From Pelosinus fermentans (lineage in GTDB: Bacteria > Bacillota > Negativicutes > DSM-13327), in assembly GCA_002434245.1 (NCBI GenBank), contig DJJR01000034.1, positions 1-38,932 of the forward strand: a DNA stretch of 38,932 nt, in the 5' to 3' direction. The position numbers and the translations under genes are program-made. Positions 7,881-16,833 of the stretch are shown here, one piece after another. Each line of letters opens with the position of its first letter. Position 1 is the stretch's first letter. The notes beneath the pieces are model-generated. The model saw nothing but the letters and a program-made list of their open reading frames with translations. It was not told the DNA's origin and did no database searches.

Positions 7881-9071
7881 ATGATGAATAATATTGAAAT
7901 CGCAAAGGGAGTATACTCTGTAGGTGCAGTTGACTGGACTATGAGGGATTTTCATGGATATGGTACACCAAGGGGCATTACCTATAATGCCTACTTAATT
8001 GTAGATGAAAAAATATGTTTAATTGATACGGTAAAAGCCCCTTTTGCTTCAGAGTTATTAGAGCGTATCAGTCAGATTGTTGATCCGGCAAAGATCGATT
8101 ATATTGTTTGTAATCACACAGAGCCTGACCATGCCAGTGCTTTACCCCTTATTATGGAAAAAACACCTCAGGCTAAGCTAGTATTGACAAGCCAAGGGAA
8201 AGACTCTATTGTTAAGCACTATAACAAAGAGTATGATTTTCAAGTTGTAAAAGAAGGAGATTCTTTAGATCTTGGTGCAAAGCAACTAAAATTTATTACC
8301 ATGCCAATGCTGCATTGGCCGGATTCTATGGCAACCTATTTAACTGGTGAAGAAATTTTGTTTTCGAATGATGCTTTTGGTCAGCATATTTCTACTACCA
8401 AACGGTTTGATGATGAGAATGAAATTCATGATGTTATGCAAGAAGCTGCAAAATATTATGCAAATATCTTAATGCCTTATAGTCGCTTAATTGGTACGGC
8501 GTTAACGAAGGCCGAAACGGTGAAAATAAAAATGATTGCGCCGAGTCATGGTGTGATTTGGCGTTCTCATATTGAAGATATCCTAAAGAAATATGAACAA
8601 TGGGGCAGCGGATATCATGATGATACCGTAGTCATCATATATGATACGATGTGGGGAGCTACAGAAGATATGGCTCGCCGTATCTTAGAGGGTGTTGCTG
8701 CATCAGGGGCGAAAGGAAAGCTGCACCGCTTAAAAACTTCAGCAATGAGTGATATTATAAATGATGTACTTGAAGCGGGAGGGGTCATTCTTGGGTCTTC
8801 TACTCAACACAATACGGTGTTGGCGACTATGGGAGGATTCTTAACCTATATAGAGGGACTAAAACCTGTGAATAAAACAGGTGCTGCTTTTAGCGCACAT
8901 GGCTGGGCAGGAGGAGCACTAAAGGTGATGGAAGAGTCTTTAAAACGCGCGGGTATAGCTGTCGAAAATCCGGGATTAGCAGTAAAATGGCTGGCAAGCA
9001 AAGAAGAGCAGGATGCATGCTTTCAATTTGGATTGGAATTTGCAAAGAAAATACAGGCAAATAAGAAATAA
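7881..9071 (+). CDS. Flavodiiron protein (FprA/NorV-core type)
   Basis: A 396-residue two-domain protein. Residues 1 to about 250 form a metallo-beta-lactamase-like diiron domain with the ligand motif HTEPDHASALP and later His/Asp ligands (LHWPDSM, FSNDAFGQH, APSHGVIW). Residues 255-396 form a flavodoxin domain starting IIYDTMWGATEDMA (FMN phosphate loop). Such proteins reduce oxygen to water or nitric oxide to nitrous oxide, taking electrons from rubredoxin. There is no C-terminal rubredoxin domain, so it is the short type A form. I chose the ATG at 7881, preceded by AGGAGGAG, over an upstream in-frame start at 7851. It follows fabK by 44 bases and ends in a terminator. Confidence 0.94.
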   Translation: MMNNIEIAKGVYSVGAVDWTMRDFHGYGTPRGITYNAYLIVDEKICLIDTVKAPFASELLERISQIVDPAKIDYIVCNHTEPDHASALPLIMEKTPQAKLVLTSQGKDSIVKHYNKEYDFQVVKEGDSLDLGAKQLKFITMPMLHWPDSMATYLTGEEILFSNDAFGQHISTTKRFDDENEIHDVMQEAAKYYANILMPYSRLIGTALTKAETVKIKMIAPSHGVIWRSHIEDILKKYEQWGSGYHDDTVVIIYDTMWGATEDMARRILEGVAASGAKGKLHRLKTSAMSDIINDVLEAGGVILGSSTQHNTVLATMGGFLTYIEGLKPVNKTGAAFSAHGWAGGALKVMEESLKRAGIAVENPGLAVKWLASKEEQDACFQFGLEFAKKIQANKK

Positions 9072-9090
9072 GAATCACTATTCTAGAGTA

Positions 9091-9121
9091 AAAAGAGGGC
9101 GGGATATCGCTCTCTTTTTTT
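9091..9121 (+). terminator. Terminator after flavodiiron gene
   Basis: A stem AAAGAGGGCG / CGCTCTCTTT with one G-T pair and six T residues, 20 bases after the stop codon. Confidence 0.83.
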
Positions 9122-9250
9122 ACATGGGTGGCATAGATCAGTCTTTTTTAGCGCAATACTATAAAGAAGAAAGAATAGGCATGATTTACTTCAGTTGTAG
9201 GGCGTATGATTATTATTTAAAAAAAACTATAAATTATAATTAAAAAATAG

Positions 9251-9294
9251 TTGCAAAAAGTCAAATAGTCAAATAGAATAGAGTAAAGGTCAAA
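9251..9294 (+). promoter_or_regulatory. ctsR promoter with three CtsR-like heptads
   Basis: Direct heptads AGTCAAA (9259-9265), AGTCAAA (9267-9273) and GGTCAAA (9288-9294) match the half-site of CtsR operators, though not at the usual 3-base spacing. TTGCAA (9251-9256) and TAGAAT (9275-9280) could be the promoter boxes they overlap. This predicts that CtsR represses its own operon until heat or protein stress. Confidence 0.75.
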
Positions 9295-9321
9295 TAATGA
9301 TTGAAACAGGCAGGTGAGACC

Positions 9322-9768
9322 ATGGGCAATTTAGCTGATGATATTGAAAAACTGATTCTTCATAAACTAGCAAATCAGTGTGAGGATATTGTTGTATTAA
9401 AACGTAATGAAATGGCTGAAGAAATTGAGTGCGCCCCGTCTCAGATTAGTTATGTATTAAGTACTCGCTTTACGATAGAAAGAGGTTTTATTGTAGAGTC
9501 AAGGCGTGGTTCAGGCGGATTTGTACGCATTGAACGTATTCCTGTCCATACATTGATTTATGAAGATGCAGCAGAACAAGTTGCTGAGGATACGATGTTC
9601 TCTGAAGCTGTAAATATTGTTAAGAGTCTTACGGCTCAGGGAATGTTAACGGGACGAGAGGCCGCTTTGATGCTGCACTTCTTTGACATCATTTATGAGC
9701 ATATAGCGCCTCAGGAACGATCAGCAATGTTACGTTCTTTGCTGCTAAAATTATCTGAGTTAACATGA
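9322..9768 (+). CDS. ctsR: Transcriptional repressor CtsR
   Basis: A 148-residue class III heat-shock repressor. The N-terminal winged helix holds the CtsR hallmark: APSQISYVLSTRFT followed by the glycine-rich wing ESRRGSGGFVRI. The C-terminal part is the helical dimer domain targeted by McsB and ClpC. The ATG at 9322 has AGGTG upstream; an earlier in-frame TTG at 9301 does not. It leads ctsR-mcsA-mcsB-clpC, with GTCAAA heptads in its own promoter. Confidence 0.96.
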   Translation: MGNLADDIEKLILHKLANQCEDIVVLKRNEMAEEIECAPSQISYVLSTRFTIERGFIVESRRGSGGFVRIERIPVHTLIYEDAAEQVAEDTMFSEAVNIVKSLTAQGMLTGREAALMLHFFDIIYEHIAPQERSAMLRSLLLKLSELT

Positions 9769-9778
9769 GGAGGATTGC

Positions 9779-10306
9779 ATGATGTTGTGTGATGAATGTA
9801 AGAGCCGTACAGCTTGTATGCATATAATCAAAATCGTTAATAATCAAAAGACAGAAAAAAACCTGTGTGCAGAATGTGCAAAAGCCGCAGGTGAAATTAG
9901 TTTATCCTTTGACACTCAGTCCTATGTTCACGATTTTTTGAAAGGTATTTTTAATCATGGACTCTTTGTTGATCCTCAGATGCTAAGAGGACAGGAAAGC
10001 TGTTCTGAGTGCGGGATGACATATACCGATTTTAACCGCAAAGGAAAAGTTGGGTGCAGTGCTTGTTATACTGTTTTTGGTGGGCAGTTTGAGCCTTTGT
10101 TAAAGCGAATTCATGGCTCTAGCTCTCATACGGGAAAAATACCTAAGCGTAACGGCGGCACACTTAAAATCCGGCAGCAAATTAAGAAGATACGTCAGCA
10201 GCTGGAGCAATATGTTATCAATGAAGAATATGAGAAAGCCGTATTACTGCGGGATGAAATTAAAAATTTAGAAAAAGAAATAGGGTTAAGCGGCAAGGGG
10301 GAATAG
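9779..10306 (+). CDS. mcsA: McsA, zinc-binding activator of the McsB arginine kinase
   Basis: This 175-residue protein has four CXXC pairs (CDEC, CAEC, CSEC, CSAC) forming two zinc sites. It ends in a UVR motif (residues about 135-165, QLEQYVINEEYEKAVLLRDEIKNLE). McsA activates McsB and links it to ClpC in quality control. It lies between ctsR and mcsB with AGGAGG upstream and 3 bases between its stop codon and mcsB. Confidence 0.95.
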   Translation: MMLCDECKSRTACMHIIKIVNNQKTEKNLCAECAKAAGEISLSFDTQSYVHDFLKGIFNHGLFVDPQMLRGQESCSECGMTYTDFNRKGKVGCSACYTVFGGQFEPLLKRIHGSSSHTGKIPKRNGGTLKIRQQIKKIRQQLEQYVINEEYEKAVLLRDEIKNLEKEIGLSGKGE

Positions 10307-10309
10307 CAA

Positions 10310-11377
10310 ATGTCAATGGAAAATTTGCTTGATCAACCGTTTGTGCATTGGATGAGTAGCGGTGCACAAGATGGTGATATTGTACTTGCCAGTCGCATTC
10401 GTTTGGCACGTAATCTGGAAGGCATACCCTTCCCTCAAAGGGCCAACGGAGAGCAGCTGTCTCAAGTGGTGTCTCAGTTAAAGAGTTCTTTATGTGATTT
10501 AAATAGTAATGAGCAATCGGATTACATGTTTGTTGATTTAGAGAAGCTGCCATTGTTAGAAAGATTAGTATTAGTCGAAAAGCATATTATTAGTCCTGAT
10601 CATGCCCGGGAAGCAAGCAATCGGGCAATTCTTGTAAAACAGGATACGACGGTAAGCATTATGGTTAATGAAGAGGATCATTTGCGCATTCAATGCCTAA
10701 TGCCCGGGCTTAATTTAGTGAAAGCTTTTACAAGTGCCAATCAGGTAGATGATATTATTGAAAATAAACATGCTCTTGCTTTTAATGAAGAACTGGGGTA
10801 TTTAACTTCTTGCCCTACTAATTTAGGTACAGGTCTTAGGGCTTCTGTTATGGTACATTTACCTGCTCTGGTTTTAACTGGGCAAATCAATCGCATTGTA
10901 AATGCTGTAATTCAGCTTGGTTTAACCGTAAGAGGACTATATGGCGAAGGTACAGAGGCTGTGGGTAATATTTTCCAGATTTCCAATCAATTGACCTTAG
11001 GTTTTACAGAGCAAGAGATCATTGATAATTTATACAGTGTAGTAAAGCAGGTAGTGGATCATGAACGTACAGCACGAGGCGGATTGTATGCTGATACTAC
11101 GGATATGTTGGTGGATCGCGTATGGCGCGCTTATGGTACTTTAAAATATGCTCGCAGTATTTCAGGTCAGGAAGCTTTAGCTTTATTGAGTGATGTGCGA
11201 ATGGGATATGAGTTAGGAATTATCAACGAAGGTTCACATTGTAATTTCAATGAACTAATGGTAATTACAAGGCCAAACTTTTTGCAGAAAATGAGTGATT
11301 GCCCTGAATTAAGTGGTAATGAACGCAAGAAATTAAGAGCGCAGATTATTCGAGAAAAATTAACAAATAAGGACTAG
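10310..11377 (+). CDS. mcsB: Protein-arginine kinase McsB
   Basis: A 355-residue member of the phosphagen kinase family. It phosphorylates arginines on damaged proteins to mark them for ClpC-ClpP and inactivates CtsR. Visible motifs are the nucleotide-binding DIVLASRIRLARNLEG, the cysteine loop CPTNLGTGLRASV and the TEAVGNIFQISNQ segment with RTARGG. Length is normal. GGGGGAA precedes the ATG, four bases after the mcsA stop. Confidence 0.96.
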   Translation: MSMENLLDQPFVHWMSSGAQDGDIVLASRIRLARNLEGIPFPQRANGEQLSQVVSQLKSSLCDLNSNEQSDYMFVDLEKLPLLERLVLVEKHIISPDHAREASNRAILVKQDTTVSIMVNEEDHLRIQCLMPGLNLVKAFTSANQVDDIIENKHALAFNEELGYLTSCPTNLGTGLRASVMVHLPALVLTGQINRIVNAVIQLGLTVRGLYGEGTEAVGNIFQISNQLTLGFTEQEIIDNLYSVVKQVVDHERTARGGLYADTTDMLVDRVWRAYGTLKYARSISGQEALALLSDVRMGYELGIINEGSHCNFNELMVITRPNFLQKMSDCPELSGNERKKLRAQIIREKLTNKD

Positions 11378-11389
11378 GAGGGGAATTAA

Positions 11390-13831
11390 ATGTTAGGACG
11401 ATTTACTGAAAGAGCACAAAAAGCACTGCATTTTGCCCATCAAGAAGCGATAGGCTTAGGACATGACTATATAGGTACAGAACATTTATTATTAGGTCTA
11501 TTGCATGAAAGTGAGGGGATAGCAGCCAAAGGGCTGCTGTCCGTAAATATTAGCATTGAGACAGTACGAATGGAGGTAGAAAAATTAGTTGGCCGTGGCG
11601 AAGCTGCTAATACTCAAATTTCCTATACTCCTCGGGCGAAAAGGTGCATTGAATTGGCAATTAATGTCGCTGCTGATTTAGGGCATAACTATGTTGGTAC
11701 AGAGCACTTATTATTAGGTCTCCTCCAGGAAGGAGAAGGAGTGGCGGCTCAGTTACTAGATGGCCTTGATGTAGATGTACAAGTATTAAGCCAGAAAGTA
11801 TCAGAATTATTAAGTGGATTTTCTGCATCCGGGCAAGGCGCTCAGCAGCAGCAATCGGGAGGAAAGCAAGCAAATTCCAATACACCCACATTAGAAGAAT
11901 TTGGTCGTGATCTGAATAAATTAGCTCGCGAAGGCAAGATCGATCCTGTGATTGGTCGGGGGACTGAGATTGAGCGTGTGCTGCAAATCCTCAGCCGCCG
12001 TACAAAGAATAATCCTGTACTCATTGGTGAACCTGGTGTAGGTAAGACTGCGATTGCAGAAGGACTAGCACAGCGTATTGTACAGAATAATGTTCCTGAT
12101 ATACTCGGAGTAAAGCGAATTATCTCTTTGAATATGGCGTCATTAGTAGCTGGATCGAAATATCGTGGGGATTTTGAAGAACGCTTGAAAAAGGTTTTAG
12201 AAGAAGTTCGTCAGGATGGCAATGTCATTTTGTTCATTGATGAATTGCATACTCTAATTGGAGCCGGTGCTGCGGAAGGAGCGATTGATGCTGCAAATAT
12301 TTTAAAACCTGCTTTAGCCCGGGGTGAGATACAAGTGATTGGCGCCACAACTCTTAATGAATACAAAAAATACATTGAAAAAGATGCTGCTCTTGAACGG
12401 CGTTTTCAGCCAATTACGGTAAGTGAGCCATCTGTAGAGGATGCTATTACTATTTTGCAGGGGGTTCGGGATAAATATGAAGCCTTTCATCGAATCAGCA
12501 TTACGGATGAAGCAATTGAAGCGGCAGTTACCTTGTCTCATCGCTACATATCTGACCGATTTTTACCAGATAAGGCAATTGATCTCATGGATGAAGCAGC
12601 AGCCCGTGTTCGTCTTAAAACATTTTCATCTCCTTCCAATGTGAAAGAGCTGGAAAAAACACTAAAACAATTGCAGACGGAAAAAGAAGCTGCTATTGCA
12701 GCACAAGAGTATGAGCAAGCCGCTCATCTTAGAGATGAAGAAAAAAGGTTAAAAAATGAACTGGAAAGTAAGCAAAAAGAGTGGAAGCAGCAGGGGAATG
12801 AACAGCTTGTGGTTACAGGTGAAGAGATTGCTCATATAGTAGCTGTCTGGACGGGCATTCCTGTTGAAAAATTAGCTCAAGAAGAAGCGGTACGGCTGCT
12901 GAATTTGGAAGAGGAACTGCATAAAAGAGTGATTGGACAGAATGAGGCAGTTAAGTCGGTAGCCAGGGCAGTGCGCCGGGCTAGAGCTGGTCTTAAAGAT
13001 CCGAAACGACCCATTGGTTCCTTTATCTTTTTAGGACCAACAGGTGTCGGCAAGACTGAGTTAGCAAAGGCATTGGCTGCTACTTTGTTTAATGATGAAA
13101 GTTCTATGATTCGATTAGATATGTCAGAGTACATGGAAAAACATACTGTTTCTCGTTTGATTGGTGCTCCTCCAGGTTATGTTGGATATGATGAAGGTGG
13201 ACAGTTAACAGATGCAGTTAGACGTAAACCCTATGCAGTTATTTTATTAGATGAAATTGAAAAAGCCCATTATGATGTATTTAATATTTTGCTGCAGGTG
13301 TTAGAAGACGGCAGATTAACTGATAGTCAGGGTCGTAAGGTAGATTTTAAGAATACGGTCATTATTATGACTTCTAACGTAGGGGCAAAGCATTTGCGCA
13401 GAGATAATACTATGTTAGGATTCTTAGCGGATGATAAAATGAATAATGAAGCCGAGAATGCCAAGAATAGAGTGATGGAGGAGGTAAAACGTACTTTCCG
13501 TCCTGAATTTATCAATCGGGTTGATGAAATGATTGTATTTGGCAGTCTGACTGATACAGAACTTACCAGCATTGTGGATATTATGTTAAAGGATGTAGGT
13601 AAGCGTCTAGAGGATAATACGCTTTACTTAGAATGCAGCGACAAGGCCAAGGCGGAATTGGTAAAAGAGGGGCGGGACTATGCATATGGTGCAAGACCTC
13701 TAAGAAGAGCCATTCAAAAATTAGTCGAAGATGAAATTGCCGAATTAATGCTTCGTCATCAAGTAATTAAAGGTGACACAGTTTTAATTGATGTTGATGC
13801 AGATGGAAAAGTAAAATTGATGAAAAAATAA
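11390..13831 (+). CDS. clpC: ATP-dependent Clp protease ATP-binding subunit ClpC
   Basis: An 813-residue HSP100 unfoldase that delivers proteins, including arginine-phosphorylated ones, to ClpP. There are two N-domain repeats (residues about 3-145, each with [10 protein letters not shown]), a linker, AAA+ module 1 with Walker [10 protein letters not shown], a UVR-containing middle domain (about 415-455, [15 protein letters not shown]), AAA+ module 2 with GPTGVGKTE and [11 protein letters not shown], and a C-terminal D2-small domain. Length is typical. AGGAGGGG precedes the ATG. It is the last gene of the CtsR-controlled operon. Confidence 0.97.
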   Translation: MLGRFTERAQKALHFAHQEAIGLGHDYIGTEHLLLGLLHESEGIAAKGLLSVNISIETVRMEVEKLVGRGEAANTQISYTPRAKRCIELAINVAADLGHNYVGTEHLLLGLLQEGEGVAAQLLDGLDVDVQVLSQKVSELLSGFSASGQGAQQQQSGGKQANSNTPTLEEFGRDLNKLAREGKIDPVIGRGTEIERVLQILSRRTKNNPVLIGEPGVGKTAIAEGLAQRIVQNNVPDILGVKRIISLNMASLVAGSKYRGDFEERLKKVLEEVRQDGNVILFIDELHTLIGAGAAEGAIDAANILKPALARGEIQVIGATTLNEYKKYIEKDAALERRFQPITVSEPSVEDAITILQGVRDKYEAFHRISITDEAIEAAVTLSHRYISDRFLPDKAIDLMDEAAARVRLKTFSSPSNVKELEKTLKQLQTEKEAAIAAQEYEQAAHLRDEEKRLKNELESKQKEWKQQGNEQLVVTGEEIAHIVAVWTGIPVEKLAQEEAVRLLNLEEELHKRVIGQNEAVKSVARAVRRARAGLKDPKRPIGSFIFLGPTGVGKTELAKALAATLFNDESSMIRLDMSEYMEKHTVSRLIGAPPGYVGYDEGGQLTDAVRRKPYAVILLDEIEKAHYDVFNILLQVLEDGRLTDSQGRKVDFKNTVIIMTSNVGAKHLRRDNTMLGFLADDKMNNEAENAKNRVMEEVKRTFRPEFINRVDEMIVFGSLTDTELTSIVDIMLKDVGKRLEDNTLYLECSDKAKAELVKEGRDYAYGARPLRRAIQKLVEDEIAELMLRHQVIKGDTVLIDVDADGKVKLMKK

Positions 13832-13875
13832 CAAATCTTGTAAGTTATTGCAGGAAAATAAAAGAAATAACACGA

Positions 13876-13924
13876 AGAGCATTTTATAATAGCAACGATA
13901 TAGTGCATGTTATAAAATGCTCTT
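13876..13924 (+). terminator. Hairpin after clpC
   Basis: A 13-bp stem AGAGCATTTTATAA / TTATAAAATGCTCT with a 20-base loop. The T tract after it is weak, so termination may be partial and some transcription may reach radA. Confidence 0.6.
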
Positions 13925-14003
13925 ATGTGTAGTTAGAGAGTCAGGAAAGAATAGTTTCTTATTTGTCGTGATTTTGTAGATATTTGGAAGGGGTAAGCAT
14001 AAT

Positions 14004-15368
14004 TTGTCTAAAGCTAAAATTCATTTTGTTTGTCAAGAGTGCGGCACGGATTCACCGAAATGGTTAGGACGTTGTCCGGGCTGTGAGTCGTGGAATAGTA
14101 TGGTGGAGGAGACACTTAGCAGGCAAGAGGGGAAAAAACGTCATAGTACCAGCAATGGCGCTAAACCGCGTCCAATTACGGAAGTGGACAACTTTGCTGT
14201 GCCTAGACTCACTACGGGAGTAGGAGAATTTGATCGTGTACTAGGCGGAGGGATTGTTCCAGGAGCCCTTATACTGATTGGTGGCGACCCTGGTATTGGA
14301 AAATCTACAATGCTGCTGCAGGTAGCTTGTAGTGTAAGTCGGACTTATGGCAGTGTCTTATATGTCTCTGGTGAAGAGTCGGCAGCTCAAACCAAAATGC
14401 GAGCTGAGCGTTTGAATAAATTAAGTGATAAGTTGTTGATTATGACTGAAACAAATTTAGATGAAATTGCACTATCTGCCAATCACTTAAAACCTGCCTT
14501 AATGATTATTGACTCGATTCAAACGATGTATAGTCCAGAGATTCCTTCAGCTCCAGGAAGCGTGGGGCAAGTGAGAGAATCTACAGGAAAACTATTACGC
14601 TTGGCAAAAGAAAGTGGAATTCCAGTTGCTATTATTGGTCATGTAACAAAGGAAGGAAATATTGCTGGTCCCCGTATTCTCGAACATATGGTAGATGTTG
14701 TATTGTATTTTGAAGGGGAGAAAACCTATGCTTTCCGTGTACTTCGTGCGATTAAAAATCGTTTTGGCTCAACCCATGAGAGTGGAATTTTTTCCATGGA
14801 GGAAGACGGACTTATGGAAGTCAAAAATCCTTCCGGGCTGCTGCTGTCTGAAAGGCCAGAAAGCGCCCCAGGATCTGTAGTACTAGCCTGTATGGAAGGC
14901 GTTAGACCCTTGTTGATCGAGATCCAAGCTTTAGTGAGCACCACTTGCTTTGGTATGCCTAGGCGTATGGCCGTTGGCTTCGACTATAATCGACTGATTC
15001 TATTAATGGCAGTGCTAGAGAAGAGAGTCGGTTTGATGCTAGGAAATCAGGATGCTTATGTGAACGCCGTAGGTGGTATTAAAGTAACGGAGCCAGCTGC
15101 GGATTTAGCAGTAATTCTTGCGGTAGCATCCAGCTTTCGCAACATATCATTAGATGCTCATACGGTGGTTATGGGGGAGGTTGGCCTAACAGGTGAAGTG
15201 CGTATGGTGTCAAGAGTAGATGTACGCATTAGTGAAGCCGCTACTATGGGATTTAAACGATTTGTGATCCCAGCGGGTAATTTAACAGGACTCAAAATAC
15301 GTCAGCAAGGATTGAAGATAGTTGGGGTTAGTAATGTAATGGAAGCAATGGAGGCGGTATTTCTATGA
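14004..15368 (+). CDS. radA: DNA repair protein RadA (Sms)
   Basis: A 454-residue DnaB-like branch-migration ATPase used in recombination repair. There is an N-terminal zinc finger (CQECGTDSPKWLGRCPGC), Walker A GDPGIGKST near residue 95, the RadA-specific KNRFGST motif near 250 and a C-terminal Lon-protease-like domain. The start is TTG, with GGAAGGGG about nine bases upstream. It overlaps disA by four bases (ATGA), so the two are co-translated as in Bacillus. Confidence 0.96.
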   Translation: MSKAKIHFVCQECGTDSPKWLGRCPGCESWNSMVEETLSRQEGKKRHSTSNGAKPRPITEVDNFAVPRLTTGVGEFDRVLGGGIVPGALILIGGDPGIGKSTMLLQVACSVSRTYGSVLYVSGEESAAQTKMRAERLNKLSDKLLIMTETNLDEIALSANHLKPALMIIDSIQTMYSPEIPSAPGSVGQVRESTGKLLRLAKESGIPVAIIGHVTKEGNIAGPRILEHMVDVVLYFEGEKTYAFRVLRAIKNRFGSTHESGIFSMEEDGLMEVKNPSGLLLSERPESAPGSVVLACMEGVRPLLIEIQALVSTTCFGMPRRMAVGFDYNRLILLMAVLEKRVGLMLGNQDAYVNAVGGIKVTEPAADLAVILAVASSFRNISLDAHTVVMGEVGLTGEVRMVSRVDVRISEAATMGFKRFVIPAGNLTGLKIRQQGLKIVGVSNVMEAMEAVFL

Positions 15369-16441
15369 CGAAAAAGCGGCAAGATAAATTATGGGATCCA
15401 AAATTTATAAAAACGATTAAGAAATTAGTTCCTGGCACGCCGCTGCGAGAAGGTTTAGAGAATATTTTAAGGGCCAAGATGGGCGTCTTGGTATTAGTAG
15501 GTAATAATCAGCCTTTATTGGATGTAGTAGATGGTGGATTTTCACTAAATTGTGAGTATACTCCTGCTGGTTTTTATGAATTAGGAAAAATGGATGGGGC
15601 GTTGATTTTATCTTCTGATCTAAAACATATTATATATGCCAATGCACAATTGGTGCCAGATTCGAGGATTCCTACGACAGAAACAGGTACAAGGCACCGG
15701 ACGGCGGAAAGAGTTGCCAAACAAACCGGAGGTTTGGTAATTGCTATTTCACAAAGGCGGAATTTAATTACCATGTATTTAGGTGATTTACGGTATACCC
15801 TAAAAGATATTACAGTAAGTTTAAGCCGCGCCAATCAGGCGTTGCAGACATTAGAAAAATATTGCAAAGTATTAGTGCGGAGTTTGACCAATTTAAGTGC
15901 CCTAGAGTTTGAAGATTTTGTAACATTATTAGATGTGGCGGAAATTATTATTCGCGTGGAGCAGGTGAGTCGTATTGCAATGGAGATTGAGCGTCATGTC
16001 ATTGAATTAGGCAGTGAAGGTCGCCTGGTAAGCATGCAATTAGAAGAGTTGATGGCGGAGCAGGATGACATGGAGCTATTACTTAAAGACTATTGCTTTA
16101 ATGGATGCCAAGTACAAGAGGTACGAGAACAATTGGCTGTATTGCCGGAGGAAAGTTTAGAGTCTTATACCATTTGCCGTATTTTGGGTTATGGAGCTAC
16201 GCCGAATATATTGGATGTTCCAGTGGTGCCTCATGGGTTTCGCGTATTAAGGAGAATTCCTCGTTTGCCGATGTCCATTGTGGAAAATGTAGTAGCTCAC
16301 TTTAAAACATTACCTTGTATTTATAGTGCTACGATTGCTGAACTGGATGATGTAGAAGGAATTGGCGAGGTTAGAGCAAAAACAATAAAAGATGGTTTAA
16401 AACGAGTGCGGGAGCAAGCATTATTAGATCGCAATATGTAA
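15365..16441 (+). CDS. disA: DNA integrity scanning diadenylate cyclase DisA
   Basis: This 358-residue protein makes cyclic di-AMP from two ATP and scans DNA for branched structures. The N-terminal DAC domain has the active-site DGALILSSD and RHRTAERVAKQTG motifs (residues about 75 and 108-120). A helical linker and a C-terminal helix-hairpin-helix DNA-binding domain follow (IAELDDVEGIGEVRAKTIKDGL). Its length matches Bacillus DisA. It is coupled to radA by overlapping start and stop codons. Confidence 0.96.
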   Translation: MTKKRQDKLWDPKFIKTIKKLVPGTPLREGLENILRAKMGVLVLVGNNQPLLDVVDGGFSLNCEYTPAGFYELGKMDGALILSSDLKHIIYANAQLVPDSRIPTTETGTRHRTAERVAKQTGGLVIAISQRRNLITMYLGDLRYTLKDITVSLSRANQALQTLEKYCKVLVRSLTNLSALEFEDFVTLLDVAEIIIRVEQVSRIAMEIERHVIELGSEGRLVSMQLEELMAEQDDMELLLKDYCFNGCQVQEVREQLAVLPEESLESYTICRILGYGATPNILDVPVVPHGFRVLRRIPRLPMSIVENVVAHFKTLPCIYSATIAELDDVEGIGEVRAKTIKDGLKRVREQALLDRNM

Positions 16442-16468
16442 GACTTCAGGGCATAGTAATGCTATTAT

Positions 16469-16795
16469 CTATTTTTTCTTATACTTATCTAAATTTATAT
16501 CTTTTACAAACCGAGCATAGGCTCGGTTTTCTTCGATTTTTACTACTTGATACATTTTATTTTCTTCTGTCAAGATTTCATCTCCAACGCTTACTACTAA
16601 AGGCACATACATTAAACTACGTCCATCTGTTTCATCTAATATCAAATAATAATCATAGACTTTCTGAGGCGCAGGTTCCGGTTTTTGCTGAATTGAAAAG
16701 ATGTTCAACGGTAATAGATGTAAAAGACTAAAGATAAGCAGACCCGAGAATATTACAATTCCTGCTAACACCGTAAATCGATGCTTGTGTATCAT
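16469..16795 (-). CDS. Small membrane-anchored protein sharing a domain with the SpoIIP-like neighbour
   Basis: A 108-residue protein I do not recognise by name. Residues 8-32 form one hydrophobic helix (a signal anchor), and the rest should lie outside the membrane. Residues about 48-96 (LILDETDGRS...VGDEILTEENKMYQVVKIEENRAYARF) align with residues about 39-84 of the protein encoded just upstream on the same strand (IVDENDQI...VGDRYISEDNKLYEIVMIEG...ARF). The two genes are 38 bases apart and probably co-transcribed, so this may be a partner or regulator of the SpoIIP-like enzyme. GGAG lies nine bases before the ATG. Confidence 0.78.
   Translation of the reverse strand: MIHKHRFTVLAGIVIFSGLLIFSLLHLLPLNIFSIQQKPEPAPQKVYDYYLILDETDGRSLMYVPLVVSVGDEILTEENKMYQVVKIEENRAYARFVKDINLDKYKKK
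16508..16530 (+). terminator. Probable terminator of radA-disA inside the convergent gene
   Basis: The stem AAACCGAGC / GCTCGGTTT with loop ATAG runs into TTTTCTTC on the plus strand. It lies about 70 bases after disA, within the last codons of the convergent minus-strand gene. Confidence 0.65.
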
Positions 16796-16833
16796 GATGA
16801 CAACTCCTCGATGATGTATAGTTAGGGTATGTC

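Noticed and set aside
9013..9243. 76-residue open frame after the flavodiiron gene
   Set aside because: It starts inside the flavodiiron gene in another frame and runs through its terminator.
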